From JACPVF01 sp964502095 (GTDB taxonomy: Bacteria; Chloroflexota; Anaerolineae; Anaerolineales; Villigracilaceae), in NCBI GenBank assembly GCA_964502095.1, contig CAZCUF010000005.1, positions 166,531 through 230,530 of the forward strand: 64,000 nucleotides of DNA, read 5' to 3'. Positions 17,390 through 24,182 of the stretch are shown one piece after another. The notes beneath the pieces were generated by a model, which worked only from the letters and a program-made list of their open reading frames with translations, had not been told where the DNA came from and did not search any database. The stretch's first letter is position 1, and every line of letters starts with the position of its first letter. The position numbers were made by a program, and so were the translations under genes.

Positions 17390-18727
17390 CTAAATGGAGA
17401 TCAGAGCGGGTTGCCTGACCAGACTGGCCTGCATCGACCACGGGCCGGTCCAAGTGACGGTAACAGGGAGGAGTTTGCCCTTGAGTTCATCGTCCGATTC
17501 AACGAAGACCAGTTTGTTGGTCGGTGTGCGGCCTTTCCAGCGGTCTTTGACCTTTTCCTCGAAAAGGACTTCCACGGTTTGCCCCAAATAGCGAGCGTTG
17601 ATTTCAGCCACGATCGCTTCCTGTAATTCTTCCAACATGCGGAAGCGGCGCATCTTTTCCTCTTCACTGACGTTATCGTCCATGCGACGCGAGGCAACGG
17701 TGCCTTCGCGGGTGGAGTAACGCGCCAAATGAGCGACATCCAGTTTGAGGTCCGATAAGACGCGGTACGTTTGCATGAATTGTTCTTCGGTCTCGCCGGG
17801 AAAGCCGACGATGATATCGGTCGCAATGGAGCAACCCGGAATGTGTTTGCGGATCTTTGCCACGAGGTCGCGATAATTTTGTTGTGTGTAGCCGCGTTTC
17901 ATATTGCCGAGCACTTCATCGTCACCAGCCTGGATCGGCAGTTCGATATGCGGCATGACGCGCGGCAGTTCAGCGATGGCCTCGATCAGATCGCCGCCGA
18001 AATAATTCGGATGCGAGGTAAGGAAGCGGATGCGTTCGATTCCCTCGACCTCATGGATGATGCGCAAAAGCCCCGCGAGATTCGGCCCGTCCGGAACATC
18101 TTTGCCGTAACGATCCACGATCTGACCGAGGAGTGTGATTTCTTTTACGCCCTGTTTGGCGAGCGAGCGAACTTCAGCGACAATATCGCCAACAAGACGG
18201 GATCGCTCGACGCCGCGCCGGTAGGGGATGATGCAAAAGGTGCAGGCATGCGAACAGCCATATACGACGGGCACATGCGCGCTGACGAGTTTGCCCCGCT
18301 CGGCCTGCGGCAGGATCAGTTCTTCATCCATCATCAGGAAGCGGCGCGTGGTTTCGGCGTCTTCGAGCGAGTGAATTTCGCCCTGCGTCAGGAACGAGAT
18401 CAATGGCCCAGGGTCGGAAGGAGGCGAGAACACATCCACGTACGGAAGCTTTGCGCGCAGTTTTTCCGCGCCGCGCACGCCAACCAGACAGCCCATGAGA
18501 TTGATAACCAGCTTGGGATTCCGGTCTTTGAGCGGTTTGAACGAGCTTAAACGCCCAATGGCCTTGTCTTCAGCAGATTGACGCACAACGCAGGTGTTTA
18601 AAACGATAACGTCGGCTTCCTCAGCCTTATCGGTGAAACTGTATCCCAAATGCTCCAGCGACGAACCGACTCGCTGTGAGTCGGCCACGTTCATCTGACA
18701 GCCTTCGGTCCAGATGTGATATTTCAT
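17390..18727 (-). CDS. miaB: tRNA-2-methylthio-N6-dimethylallyladenosine synthase
   Basis: Radical-SAM methylthiotransferase that converts i6A37 to ms2i6A37 in tRNAs reading UNN codons; 445 residues, typical length. N-terminal UPF0004 domain with cluster cysteines Cys10, Cys46 and Cys80; radical-SAM CxxxCxxC at Cys158, Cys162 and Cys165 (CSHACTFC); C-terminal TRAM domain (GQTVEVLFEEKVKDRWKGRT). The order of motifs fits MiaB rather than RimO or MtaB (WTEGCQMNVADSQ). A TATAAT ends 10 bases before the ATG and no ribosome-binding site is visible. Confidence 0.94.
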   Translation of the reverse strand: MKYHIWTEGCQMNVADSQRVGSSLEHLGYSFTDKAEEADVIVLNTCVVRQSAEDKAIGRLSSFKPLKDRNPKLVINLMGCLVGVRGAEKLRAKLPYVDVFSPPSDPGPLISFLTQGEIHSLEDAETTRRFLMMDEELILPQAERGKLVSAHVPVVYGCSHACTFCIIPYRRGVERSRLVGDIVAEVRSLAKQGVKEITLLGQIVDRYGKDVPDGPNLAGLLRIIHEVEGIERIRFLTSHPNYFGGDLIEAIAELPRVMPHIELPIQAGDDEVLGNMKRGYTQQNYRDLVAKIRKHIPGCSIATDIIVGFPGETEEQFMQTYRVLSDLKLDVAHLARYSTREGTVASRRMDDNVSEEEKMRRFRMLEELQEAIVAEINARYLGQTVEVLFEEKVKDRWKGRTPTNKLVFVESDDELKGKLLPVTVTWTGPWSMQASLVRQPALISI

Positions 18728-18737
18728 AGTGGGCGAA

Positions 18738-18743
18738 ATTATA
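18738..18743 (-). promoter_or_regulatory. -10 box for miaB, probably leaderless
   Basis: TATAAT on the minus strand in the context GGTATAATTT, ten bases before the miaB ATG; no clear -35 element. Confidence 0.45.
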
Positions 18744-18816
18744 CCAACATTGTGAAAGATGGATGATGGCAGGCGGGAATCTGCGCTTTGGGGTCAACCG
18801 TCCGTTGCCCGACTTA

Positions 18817-18825
18817 TGGTAAAAT
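18817..18825 (+). promoter_or_regulatory. Extended -10 promoter for tRNA-Ser(TGA)
   Basis: TGGTAAAAT at 18817-18825, eleven bases before the tRNA acceptor stem. -35 is not convincing. Confidence 0.45.
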
Positions 18826-18835
18826 CCTCCCGCCT

Positions 18836-18920
18836 GGAGGGATGGCCGAGCGGCTGAAGGCGCATGTCTTGAAAACATGTTTGGGTCACACCAACGTGGG
18901 TTCGAATCCCACTCCCTCCG
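18836..18920 (+). tRNA. tRNA-Ser (anticodon TGA)
   Basis: 85 nt. Acceptor GGAGGGA pairs with TCCCTCC; anticodon loop CTTGAAA between CATGT/ACATG gives TGA; long variable arm; TTCGAAT T-loop; discriminator G. 3' CCA is not encoded (CCT follows). Confidence 0.93.
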
Positions 18921-18961
18921 CCTTTGGTTATGGGCCCGAACTTTCACATCGATAGAATCCT

Positions 18962-19051
18962 GGGGAGGTGCCAGAGTGGCTGAATGGGCTCGCCTGCTAA
19001 GTGAGTGCCGGGGTAACTCGGTCGCGGGTTCGAATCCCGCCCTCCCCGCCA
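18962..19051 (+). tRNA. tRNA-Ser (anticodon GCT)
   Basis: 90 nt including encoded CCA. Acceptor GGGGAGG pairs with CCTCCCC; anticodon loop CTGCTAA between CTCGC/GTGAG gives GCT; class II variable arm; discriminator G. Its 3' end (from TTCGAATCCC at 19029) is the first segment of the 92-bp tandem array that follows. Confidence 0.93.
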
Positions 19052-19365
19052 CATGAGGAACGCGTTCGGTCAAGCGCGTTCTTTTATTTTCGGTCGCGGG
19101 CCCTCATTGAGAGGATGATATTCGAATCCCGCCCTCCCCGCCACATGAGGAACGCGTTCGGTCAGGCGCGTTCTTTTATTTTCGGTCGCGGGCCCTCATT
19201 GAGAGGATGATATTCGAATCCCGCCCTCCCCGCCACATGAGGAACGCGTTCGGTCAGGCGCGTTCTTTTATTTTCGGTCGCGGGCCCTCATTGAGAGGAT
19301 GATATTCGAATCCCGCCCTCCCCGCCACATGAGGAACGCGTTCGGTCAGGCGCGTTCTTTTATTT
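19029..19365 (+). repeat. 92-bp tandem array carrying tRNA-Ser 3' ends and terminators
   Basis: The 92-bp unit starts at 19029, 19121, 19213 and 19305 and breaks off in the fourth copy at 19365 (3.7 copies). Each unit begins with the last 23 bases of the tRNA-Ser(GCT), T-loop to CCA, and continues with a terminator hairpin (GAACGCG...CGCGTTC, TTTTATTTT), then CGGTCGCGGGCCCTCATTG. Copies are identical except base 19073 (A in the first, G in the others). No coding content is seen in the roughly 300 bases between the tRNA and the next gene. The end of the array supplies the stop codon of the next minus-strand gene. Confidence 0.93.
19058..19090 (+). terminator. tRNA-Ser terminator (first of four copies)
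   Basis: Stem GAACGCG (19058-19064) / CGCGTTC (19075-19081), ten-base loop, then TTTTATTTT. Repeated every 92 bases, ending near 19365, where it can also act on the acetyltransferase transcript from the right. Confidence 0.8.
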
Positions 19366-19653
19366 ATCCTGAAGTTCGGCGAACTCAGGATGCCGCTGAA
19401 GATACCGATCCACGAACCAGCAGGTGGACAAGATTTTGAACTTATTTTCGCGCGCATATTCCAAACCGGCGCGTACGAGGCGATTTCCCAACCCGCGCCC
19501 CTCGATGGCCGATGGAACACCCGTATGCGTGAATAGAATCTTTTCACCGAGGCGGCGATAACTTAGCACAGCCACATGGCCTTCGATTTGAATCTCGAAG
19601 CGGTGGCTTTCGATATTATGAATCACTTGAACTTCCTGTAAATCCGCGGTCAT
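19360..19653 (-). CDS. Small GNAT-like N-acetyltransferase (COG2388 type)
   Basis: 97 residues, the size of the short GNAT branch (Gcn5-related, YjdJ/GTLF type) that lacks the first part of a full GNAT fold. Acetyl-CoA loop signature is GVPSAIEGRGLGNRLVRAGLEYARE, followed by the conserved strand and Cys-Trp-Phe (LSTCWFVDRYLQRHPEF). Acceptor is unknown. It starts three bases after the agmatinase stop with a GGAAAGAAGGCAGG ribosome site in the end of that gene, so the two are translationally close and probably cotranscribed. The stop codon lies in the last copy of the 92-bp array. Confidence 0.85.
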   Translation of the reverse strand: MTADLQEVQVIHNIESHRFEIQIEGHVAVLSYRRLGEKILFTHTGVPSAIEGRGLGNRLVRAGLEYARENKFKILSTCWFVDRYLQRHPEFAELQDK

Positions 19654-19656
19654 GGA

Positions 19657-20559
19657 TTAACCTGCCTTCTTTCCGCGCGCGATGACCGCGATGAATTCCA
19701 TGATAACTTTCAACGCCGCGAAGACCGTCGCTTCCGAAGGATCGAGCGGCGGCGCGACCTCGACCACATCCAAACCAACCAACGGCAGACCGCGTAAAGA
19801 TTGAATCAGCGTGATCACTTCGCGCGAAGTCAACCCGCCTGAATCGGGAATGCCTGTGCCGGGTGCGAAAGCCGGGTCGAGGCAATCAATATCCAGCGAA
19901 ATATGGACGGCGTCACAGCGGCTCAGCTTACGATGGATACTAGCGGCGATATGACTCATGCCGCGCCCAGCCACTTGCGCGGCGGTATAAATATTCAGCC
20001 CGCCGTTTTCGATCAGATCAATTTCCTGATCTTCCCACGACCGCAAGCCGACGAGACACACATCCTTTGGTTGGATTCCGAATTCAAGTCCGCGGCGCAG
20101 AACGCAGGCATGCGAAAGGCGCGAACCGTTGAATTCATCGCACAGATCGGGATGCGCATCCACCCACAACACACCGAGCCGTTTATCCGCGTAGCGTTCG
20201 CGCTGACCCTGAAAGATTGGAATGGTCACTGAATGATCGCCGCCCAGCAGAATTGGAATGTTTGGCAGGGAGGCAACTTTGTGACGAACAAGGTCGAAAT
20301 CGGATTCCGGATTGGCGATGACGATATCGCCCAGATCCGCGATGCGCATCGAACTCAGCCGGGTCCTGTCCTCACTAAACGGAGTCAGATGCCCCGACCA
20401 GAATCGCATGCGCGCCGGCCCGAGCGCCGCGCCTTTGCGGGCGCTGGCGAGTCTGTCGAACGGGAGGCCGAGGATGGAGAAATCAGCCTCAGCCGGGGAA
20501 AGGCCTGGGCGGGCGAGATCAGCCCAAAGTCCGTGTGTGGCGGCGGGATCGTTTGTCAA
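19657..20559 (-). CDS. speB: Agmatinase/arginase-family ureohydrolase
   Basis: Binuclear manganese hydrolase, 300 residues. Metal ligands are His109 (GGDHS 106-110), Asp134/His136/Asp138 (DAHPDLCDE) and Asp223/Asp225 (SLDIDCLDPA), followed by the family segment PGTGIPDSGGLTSRE. Most likely splits agmatine into putrescine and urea; arginase or guanidinobutyrase activity cannot be excluded by sequence alone. The start is TTG 20559 with GGAGG six to seven bases upstream (CGGAGGACATT). No arginine decarboxylase lies nearby in the window. Confidence 0.85.
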   Translation of the reverse strand: MTNDPAATHGLWADLARPGLSPAEADFSILGLPFDRLASARKGAALGPARMRFWSGHLTPFSEDRTRLSSMRIADLGDIVIANPESDFDLVRHKVASLPNIPILLGGDHSVTIPIFQGQRERYADKRLGVLWVDAHPDLCDEFNGSRLSHACVLRRGLEFGIQPKDVCLVGLRSWEDQEIDLIENGGLNIYTAAQVAGRGMSHIAASIHRKLSRCDAVHISLDIDCLDPAFAPGTGIPDSGGLTSREVITLIQSLRGLPLVGLDVVEVAPPLDPSEATVFAALKVIMEFIAVIARGKKAG

Positions 20560-20684
20560 AATGTCCTCCGAAAAGCGGGCGGTTGAAACTCCCAGAAAAT
20601 AAGCGGATAACGCCTGATTGTGCGGGTTATTGTACTCAAAACGGGCATTTTTGCACGAATGTTCACAATCACCTTAATTTATCA

Positions 20685-20713
20685 TTGACCCTGTTTTTGT
20701 TTCCTCTTACAAT
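20685..20713 (+). promoter_or_regulatory. Promoter of kamA
   Basis: TTGACC (20685-20690), 17-base spacer, TACAAT (20708-20713). A 5' leader of about 140 bases follows; I see no known riboswitch in it, and specifically not a lysine riboswitch. The remainder of the 300-base gap between speB and kamA shows nothing else recognisable. Confidence 0.7.
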
Positions 20714-20859
20714 ACCCTGCATGATATGCGCGCGAACTTGTCCCCTTTTTGCGGGATTTTTCCGGCCCGATCATGACCCTCCGCATGATTTGAATTCCAT
20801 CTGCCCTTTTTCGTTATCGAATATTAACCGTATCTGTCCTTAGCCTCGGAGGAAAAAAC

Positions 20860-22203
20860 ATGCCTACCCCAATCGTTTCCAGACGTGCGCCAATCTACGC
20901 CGACATTCCAGATGAAAAATGGAATGACTGGCGCTGGCAATTAAGCCACCGCTTAAACACGGTGGAAGAGATCGAAAAAGTTTTAAAATTGACCGATAGC
21001 GAGCGCAAGGCGCTTCAGACCAGCGGGTTATTCCGCGTGGACATTACGCCGTATTTCATCTCGCTGGTCGACCCGGAGGATGTGAACGATCCGGTTCGGT
21101 GGCAGATCATCCCGCGTTCGGAAGAGCTACAGGCCTTTACCGCCATGATGGAAGACTCGCTGGCCGAAGACCGCCACTCTCCCGTGCCGGGGCTGGTCCA
21201 TCGCTATCCGGACAGAGTCCTCATGCTCGTAACGACTCAATGCGCGTCCTATTGCCGCTATTGCACGCGCTCGCGCATCGTGGGCGATCCCGCTCAAACA
21301 TTCTCGCGGCATGAATTCGAAATGCAGATCGAATACCTTAAGCACACGCCGCAAGTGCGCGATGTACTGCTCTCCGGCGGCGATCCGCTGGTGCTTGCGC
21401 CGAAGATTCTCGAAGAGATTCTCACGCGCCTGCGCGAAATTCCGCATATCGAGATCATACGCATCGGTTCGCGCGTGCCGGTCTTCATGCCCATGCGTAT
21501 CACCCAGGAACTTTGCGATATGCTGGGCAGATTCCATCCGTTGTGGTTGAACATTCACGTCAACCATCCGAATGAGATCTCCAAAGAATTGGCCGATGCC
21601 TGCGACCGGATGACGCGCGTCGGCATCCCGCTCGGAAATCAATCCGTGTTGTTGGCGGGCATCAATGACTGCGTTCACATTCAGCGTGAATTGGTCCAGA
21701 AACTTACGCGTATCCGCGTGCGCCCCTATTATCTTTATCAATGCGATCTGGTCGAAGGCGCGGGACATTTCCGCACGCCGGTTGCCAAAGGCATCGAGAT
21801 CATCGAAGGCCTGCGCGGCCACACATCGGGCTATGCCGTCCCGCAATTCGTCGTCGACGCGCCCGGCGGGGGTGGTAAGATTCCTCTGATGCCCAATTAC
21901 CAGATTAGCGCATCGGACCACAAGATTATCCTCCGCAACTACGAGGGTTTTGTAACGACCTACGAAGAGCCGACCGAATACAAAGCGCACGACCCGAAAA
22001 CCTGTAAATTCTGCCAGAACAAGCGTCCCGAGCCGGGTCAGGCCGGTGTTACCGGCTTGCTGGACAGCGAAGAGATGTTCATCAGACCCAGCACTTTCGA
22101 TCAGGTGCATGATCGCGGCGGCTTCCAGCATCGCTTGAAGGACGATAAAAAATGGGTTCCGCTGGGAATCGGATCGGGCCAGGATCATCCAGCAGAACAA
22201 TAA
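20860..22203 (+). CDS. kamA: Lysine 2,3-aminomutase
   Basis: Radical-SAM, PLP-dependent enzyme converting L-lysine to beta-lysine, 447 residues. Radical cysteines Cys128, Cys132 and Cys135 (CASYCRYC); PLP lysine Lys340 in PGGGGKIPLMPNY; substrate-binding Asp296 (YQCDLVEGAGHFRT) and Asp333 (VVDAPGG). These sit three residues after Lys337, Asp293 and Asp330 of the Clostridium enzyme, the aspartates that hold the lysine side chain. Hence lysine rather than glutamate specificity, and the full length argues against an EpmB-like role. C-terminal zinc-binding segment CKFCQNKRPEPGQ is present. RBS GGAGG before the ATG. No lysine-fermentation genes are nearby, so beta-lysine may serve as an osmolyte precursor or in modification; that role is inferred. 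Confidence 0.92.
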   Translation: MPTPIVSRRAPIYADIPDEKWNDWRWQLSHRLNTVEEIEKVLKLTDSERKALQTSGLFRVDITPYFISLVDPEDVNDPVRWQIIPRSEELQAFTAMMEDSLAEDRHSPVPGLVHRYPDRVLMLVTTQCASYCRYCTRSRIVGDPAQTFSRHEFEMQIEYLKHTPQVRDVLLSGGDPLVLAPKILEEILTRLREIPHIEIIRIGSRVPVFMPMRITQELCDMLGRFHPLWLNIHVNHPNEISKELADACDRMTRVGIPLGNQSVLLAGINDCVHIQRELVQKLTRIRVRPYYLYQCDLVEGAGHFRTPVAKGIEIIEGLRGHTSGYAVPQFVVDAPGGGGKIPLMPNYQISASDHKIILRNYEGFVTTYEEPTEYKAHDPKTCKFCQNKRPEPGQAGVTGLLDSEEMFIRPSTFDQVHDRGGFQHRLKDDKKWVPLGIGSGQDHPAEQ

Positions 22204-22219
22204 ATTCGAGGAGAAAAGT

Positions 22220-22861
22220 ATGACATCAAAACTGAGACAGAGCCTTTACATGCTTTTAGCCGGCGTATTCCTGCTGGCCGCCTGCGCGCCCGCACAGGCG
22301 ACTCAAAGCCCGCAGGATATTCAGAACCAGATTTCCACTGCCGTGGCGATGACGGTTGAGATTCAAAGTTTGCAAACTCAGGCGGCACAGGCTTCCCTGC
22401 CGACCTTTACCCCGATTCCTTCCCCGACCCTTGTGGTGGATGTTCCCACTGCGACGCCAGTCGTCCCGACCGCGACGCCTTTCGTGATCGCGCCGGCCAC
22501 TTCGTCCGGCAGTGGCGGAGGCGGAGGCGGAGGCGGTACCAGCAAAGCGAAATATTCCTGCGATCCGGATACCGGCAAACGTCCGCGCGACAACGCGGAA
22601 TATCGGCCCGGCGACAGTTTTGATGTCAAATGGACGATTATCAATACCGGCACAGCCACCTGGCCTGCCGGCACCGACTTGAAATATTGGAGCGGTCCGA
22701 AAATGACCTCGGCCAGCCTGGTGCAACTGCCCGAACTGAAACCCGGCGACAAATATTCGATCGTATTCGACGCGAACGCGCCGGCTGAAAAAGGCTTCCA
22801 GGTGATGACGTGGAATGTCGGCGGATGGTGCTATCCCTACGTCGCGATTGTCGTGCAATAG
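22220..22861 (+). CDS. Lipoprotein with NBR1-type Ig-like domain
   Basis: 213 residues. Signal peptide ends with lipobox LLAAC (Cys22); then a helical stretch, a Thr/Pro-rich stalk (TFTPIPSPTLVVDVPTATP) and a poly-Gly run. The C-terminal domain of about 100 residues reads like the Ig-like domain of NBR1 (PGDSFDVKWTIINTGTATWPAGT...FDANAPAEKGFQVMTWNV). Such domains act in binding or as spacers on bacterial surfaces; the ligand is unknown. RBS GAGGAGAAAAG. It lies 16 bases after kamA, so it may share its transcript. A paralogue follows directly. Confidence 0.82.
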   Translation: MTSKLRQSLYMLLAGVFLLAACAPAQATQSPQDIQNQISTAVAMTVEIQSLQTQAAQASLPTFTPIPSPTLVVDVPTATPVVPTATPFVIAPATSSGSGGGGGGGGTSKAKYSCDPDTGKRPRDNAEYRPGDSFDVKWTIINTGTATWPAGTDLKYWSGPKMTSASLVQLPELKPGDKYSIVFDANAPAEKGFQVMTWNVGGWCYPYVAIVVQ

Positions 22862-22905
22862 CTTTCACTTTGTAATTGGACATGGCGCACAGAGGCTCAA
22901 CTCTT

Positions 22906-23760
22906 ATGCAGGCACGAAGCAGAAGCTATAAAATTTGGCTGATCGTCAGCGCGGCATTGCTGGTGTTTGCCTGCAGTGCGCCGGAGTTGATTCCCTCTGC
23001 GCCCGCCACGCTCGACCCGGCGGGTCTCAGCACGGCCATCGCGCAAACCGCGAACGCGGCCATGGCCGCCACCTCTGTCAACGCGCAAACGACTGCCAGC
23101 CCCGCGCCTCTCCCTCCGGTAAACAACAACCAGCCCATTCTAGGGCCGGACGCGTTGAACACGGTCATCGCTCAGACTGCGGCCGCGGCTGGTACACAAA
23201 CTGCGGCTTTGATCCCGCCAACGTGGACGCCCAGTTTCACGCCTTTTCCGTCGAGCACGGCCTCGATCACGCCCACCGCCACACAAACATTCATCTTTAA
23301 ACTGCCCACCTTTACGAAAACTAAAACTCCGCGCCCCCTGCCAACTGCTACAAAGATCAGGAAGAATAATGGGGGCGGCGGAGGCGGCGGTCATGGTGGT
23401 GGCGGAGGCGGAGGGGGCGGCGGCCACAAAGATTACAGTTGCAAGTTCATCAGTGTGGCTCCCCCAGCCAACTCTCATTTCAGCCCGGGCGCTTCCTTTA
23501 GCACAGTCTGGACGGTGAAAAATGCCGGCGATAACTGGCCGGGCAAGAGCGTGGATCTGGTCTTTCGTTCAGGTGAGCAAATGGGTGCATTAAATGGATA
23601 TGATGTATCACCGTATATCATCAGCGGCGGCAATATTGTCGCGCTTCCAACGGTCAGCTTTACGGCCCCCGGCACGCCGGGCACATACACGTCTGCGTGG
23701 AGTTTACACATCGGCCAGTATTATTTCTGCGATTTGACGCAGACCATCATCGTCCCCTGA
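22906..23760 (+). CDS. Paralogous lipoprotein with Ig-like domain
   Basis: 284 residues from ATG 22906 (AGAGG upstream); in-frame TTG 22876 and ATG 22882 have no ribosome site. Signal peptide with lipobox VFAC; two copies of an alanine-rich motif (LSTAIAQTANAAMAAT, LNTVIAQTAAAAGTQT); a Pro/Thr stalk; a Gly/His-rich run of about 20 residues; then a C-terminal NBR1-like Ig domain (SPGASFSTVWTVKNAGDNWPGKSVDLVFRSG). Organised like the gene before it and probably a diverged duplicate. Surface-anchored by lipid; function unknown. Confidence 0.8.
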   Translation: MQARSRSYKIWLIVSAALLVFACSAPELIPSAPATLDPAGLSTAIAQTANAAMAATSVNAQTTASPAPLPPVNNNQPILGPDALNTVIAQTAAAAGTQTAALIPPTWTPSFTPFPSSTASITPTATQTFIFKLPTFTKTKTPRPLPTATKIRKNNGGGGGGGHGGGGGGGGGGHKDYSCKFISVAPPANSHFSPGASFSTVWTVKNAGDNWPGKSVDLVFRSGEQMGALNGYDVSPYIISGGNIVALPTVSFTAPGTPGTYTSAWSLHIGQYYFCDLTQTIIVP

Positions 23761-23774
23761 GAAATTTCCTTGAT

Positions 23775-23814
23775 AAAAAAGGATGCCCCGCTTATAAGCC
23801 GGGCATCCTTTTTT
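23775..23814. terminator. Bidirectional terminator
   Basis: AAAAAAGGATGCCC (23775-23788) pairs with GGGCATCCTTTTTT (23801-23814), with an inner GCTTA/TAAGC stem. It separates the converging lipoprotein and small membrane-protein genes. Confidence 0.9.
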
Positions 23815-23816
23815 GA

Positions 23817-24104
23817 TTACAAGCTGGCGGCAGGCGGTTCGTTATTCGAAGGCGCGGCGGGAGTTGCGGATTTATTGCGCAGAGTGAAAAAGCCCACCAG
23901 GATGGGGATCAGGATGAAGATCAATGCCAGACACATGAAGACATAACCATACGTGGTTGGAATATTGCCGGCCTGATCGCCCAGGTTGAACTTGCCGCCG
24001 CCGAAGGCTGTAATGACCCCGAACAGGCACAGGAATAAGCCCGGGCATCCGCACAATACTACAGCGGCAATGGTGGCGACGATCCCTTTGGTTTTGTTAT
24101 CCAT
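23817..24104 (-). CDS. Small two-helix membrane protein
   Basis: 95 residues: a short Lys-containing N-terminus, hydrophobic helix about 8-33 with a Cys-Gly-Cys-Pro-Gly kink, a Gly-rich loop, second helix about 53-75, and a Pro/Ala-rich tail. RBS AGGAGAATGTAA. It is separated from pheT by a terminator, so it has its own promoter. I do not recognise the family; no function is assigned. Confidence 0.65.
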   Translation of the reverse strand: MDNKTKGIVATIAAVVLCGCPGLFLCLFGVITAFGGGKFNLGDQAGNIPTTYGYVFMCLALIFILIPILVGFFTLRNKSATPAAPSNNEPPAASL

Positions 24105-24144
24105 TTACATTCTCCTCTGAAAATTTTTCCGAGTATACATGCAA

Positions 24145-24177
24145 TAAAAACGGGATGCAAGCCGGCCCGCATCCCGT
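24145..24177 (-). terminator. Terminator of the pheST operon
   Basis: On the minus strand ACGGGATGC / GCATCCCGT nine-base stem with ten-base loop, then TTTTTATT, starting six bases after the pheT stop. Confidence 0.88.
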
Positions 24178-24182
24178 TGGTA

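Noticed and set aside
19029..19365. CRISPR-like array
   Set aside because: Units are 92 bp and repeat completely, without unique spacers, and there are no cas genes. It is a tandem duplication including a tRNA end.
20721..20859. Lysine riboswitch in the kamA leader
   Set aside because: The 140-base leader lacks the conserved lysine-riboswitch core blocks.
20860..22203. kamA-like gene as EpmB (EF-P lysine aminomutase)
   Set aside because: EpmB is shorter and lacks the C-terminal Cys segment; this protein is full-length and no efp/epmA is near.
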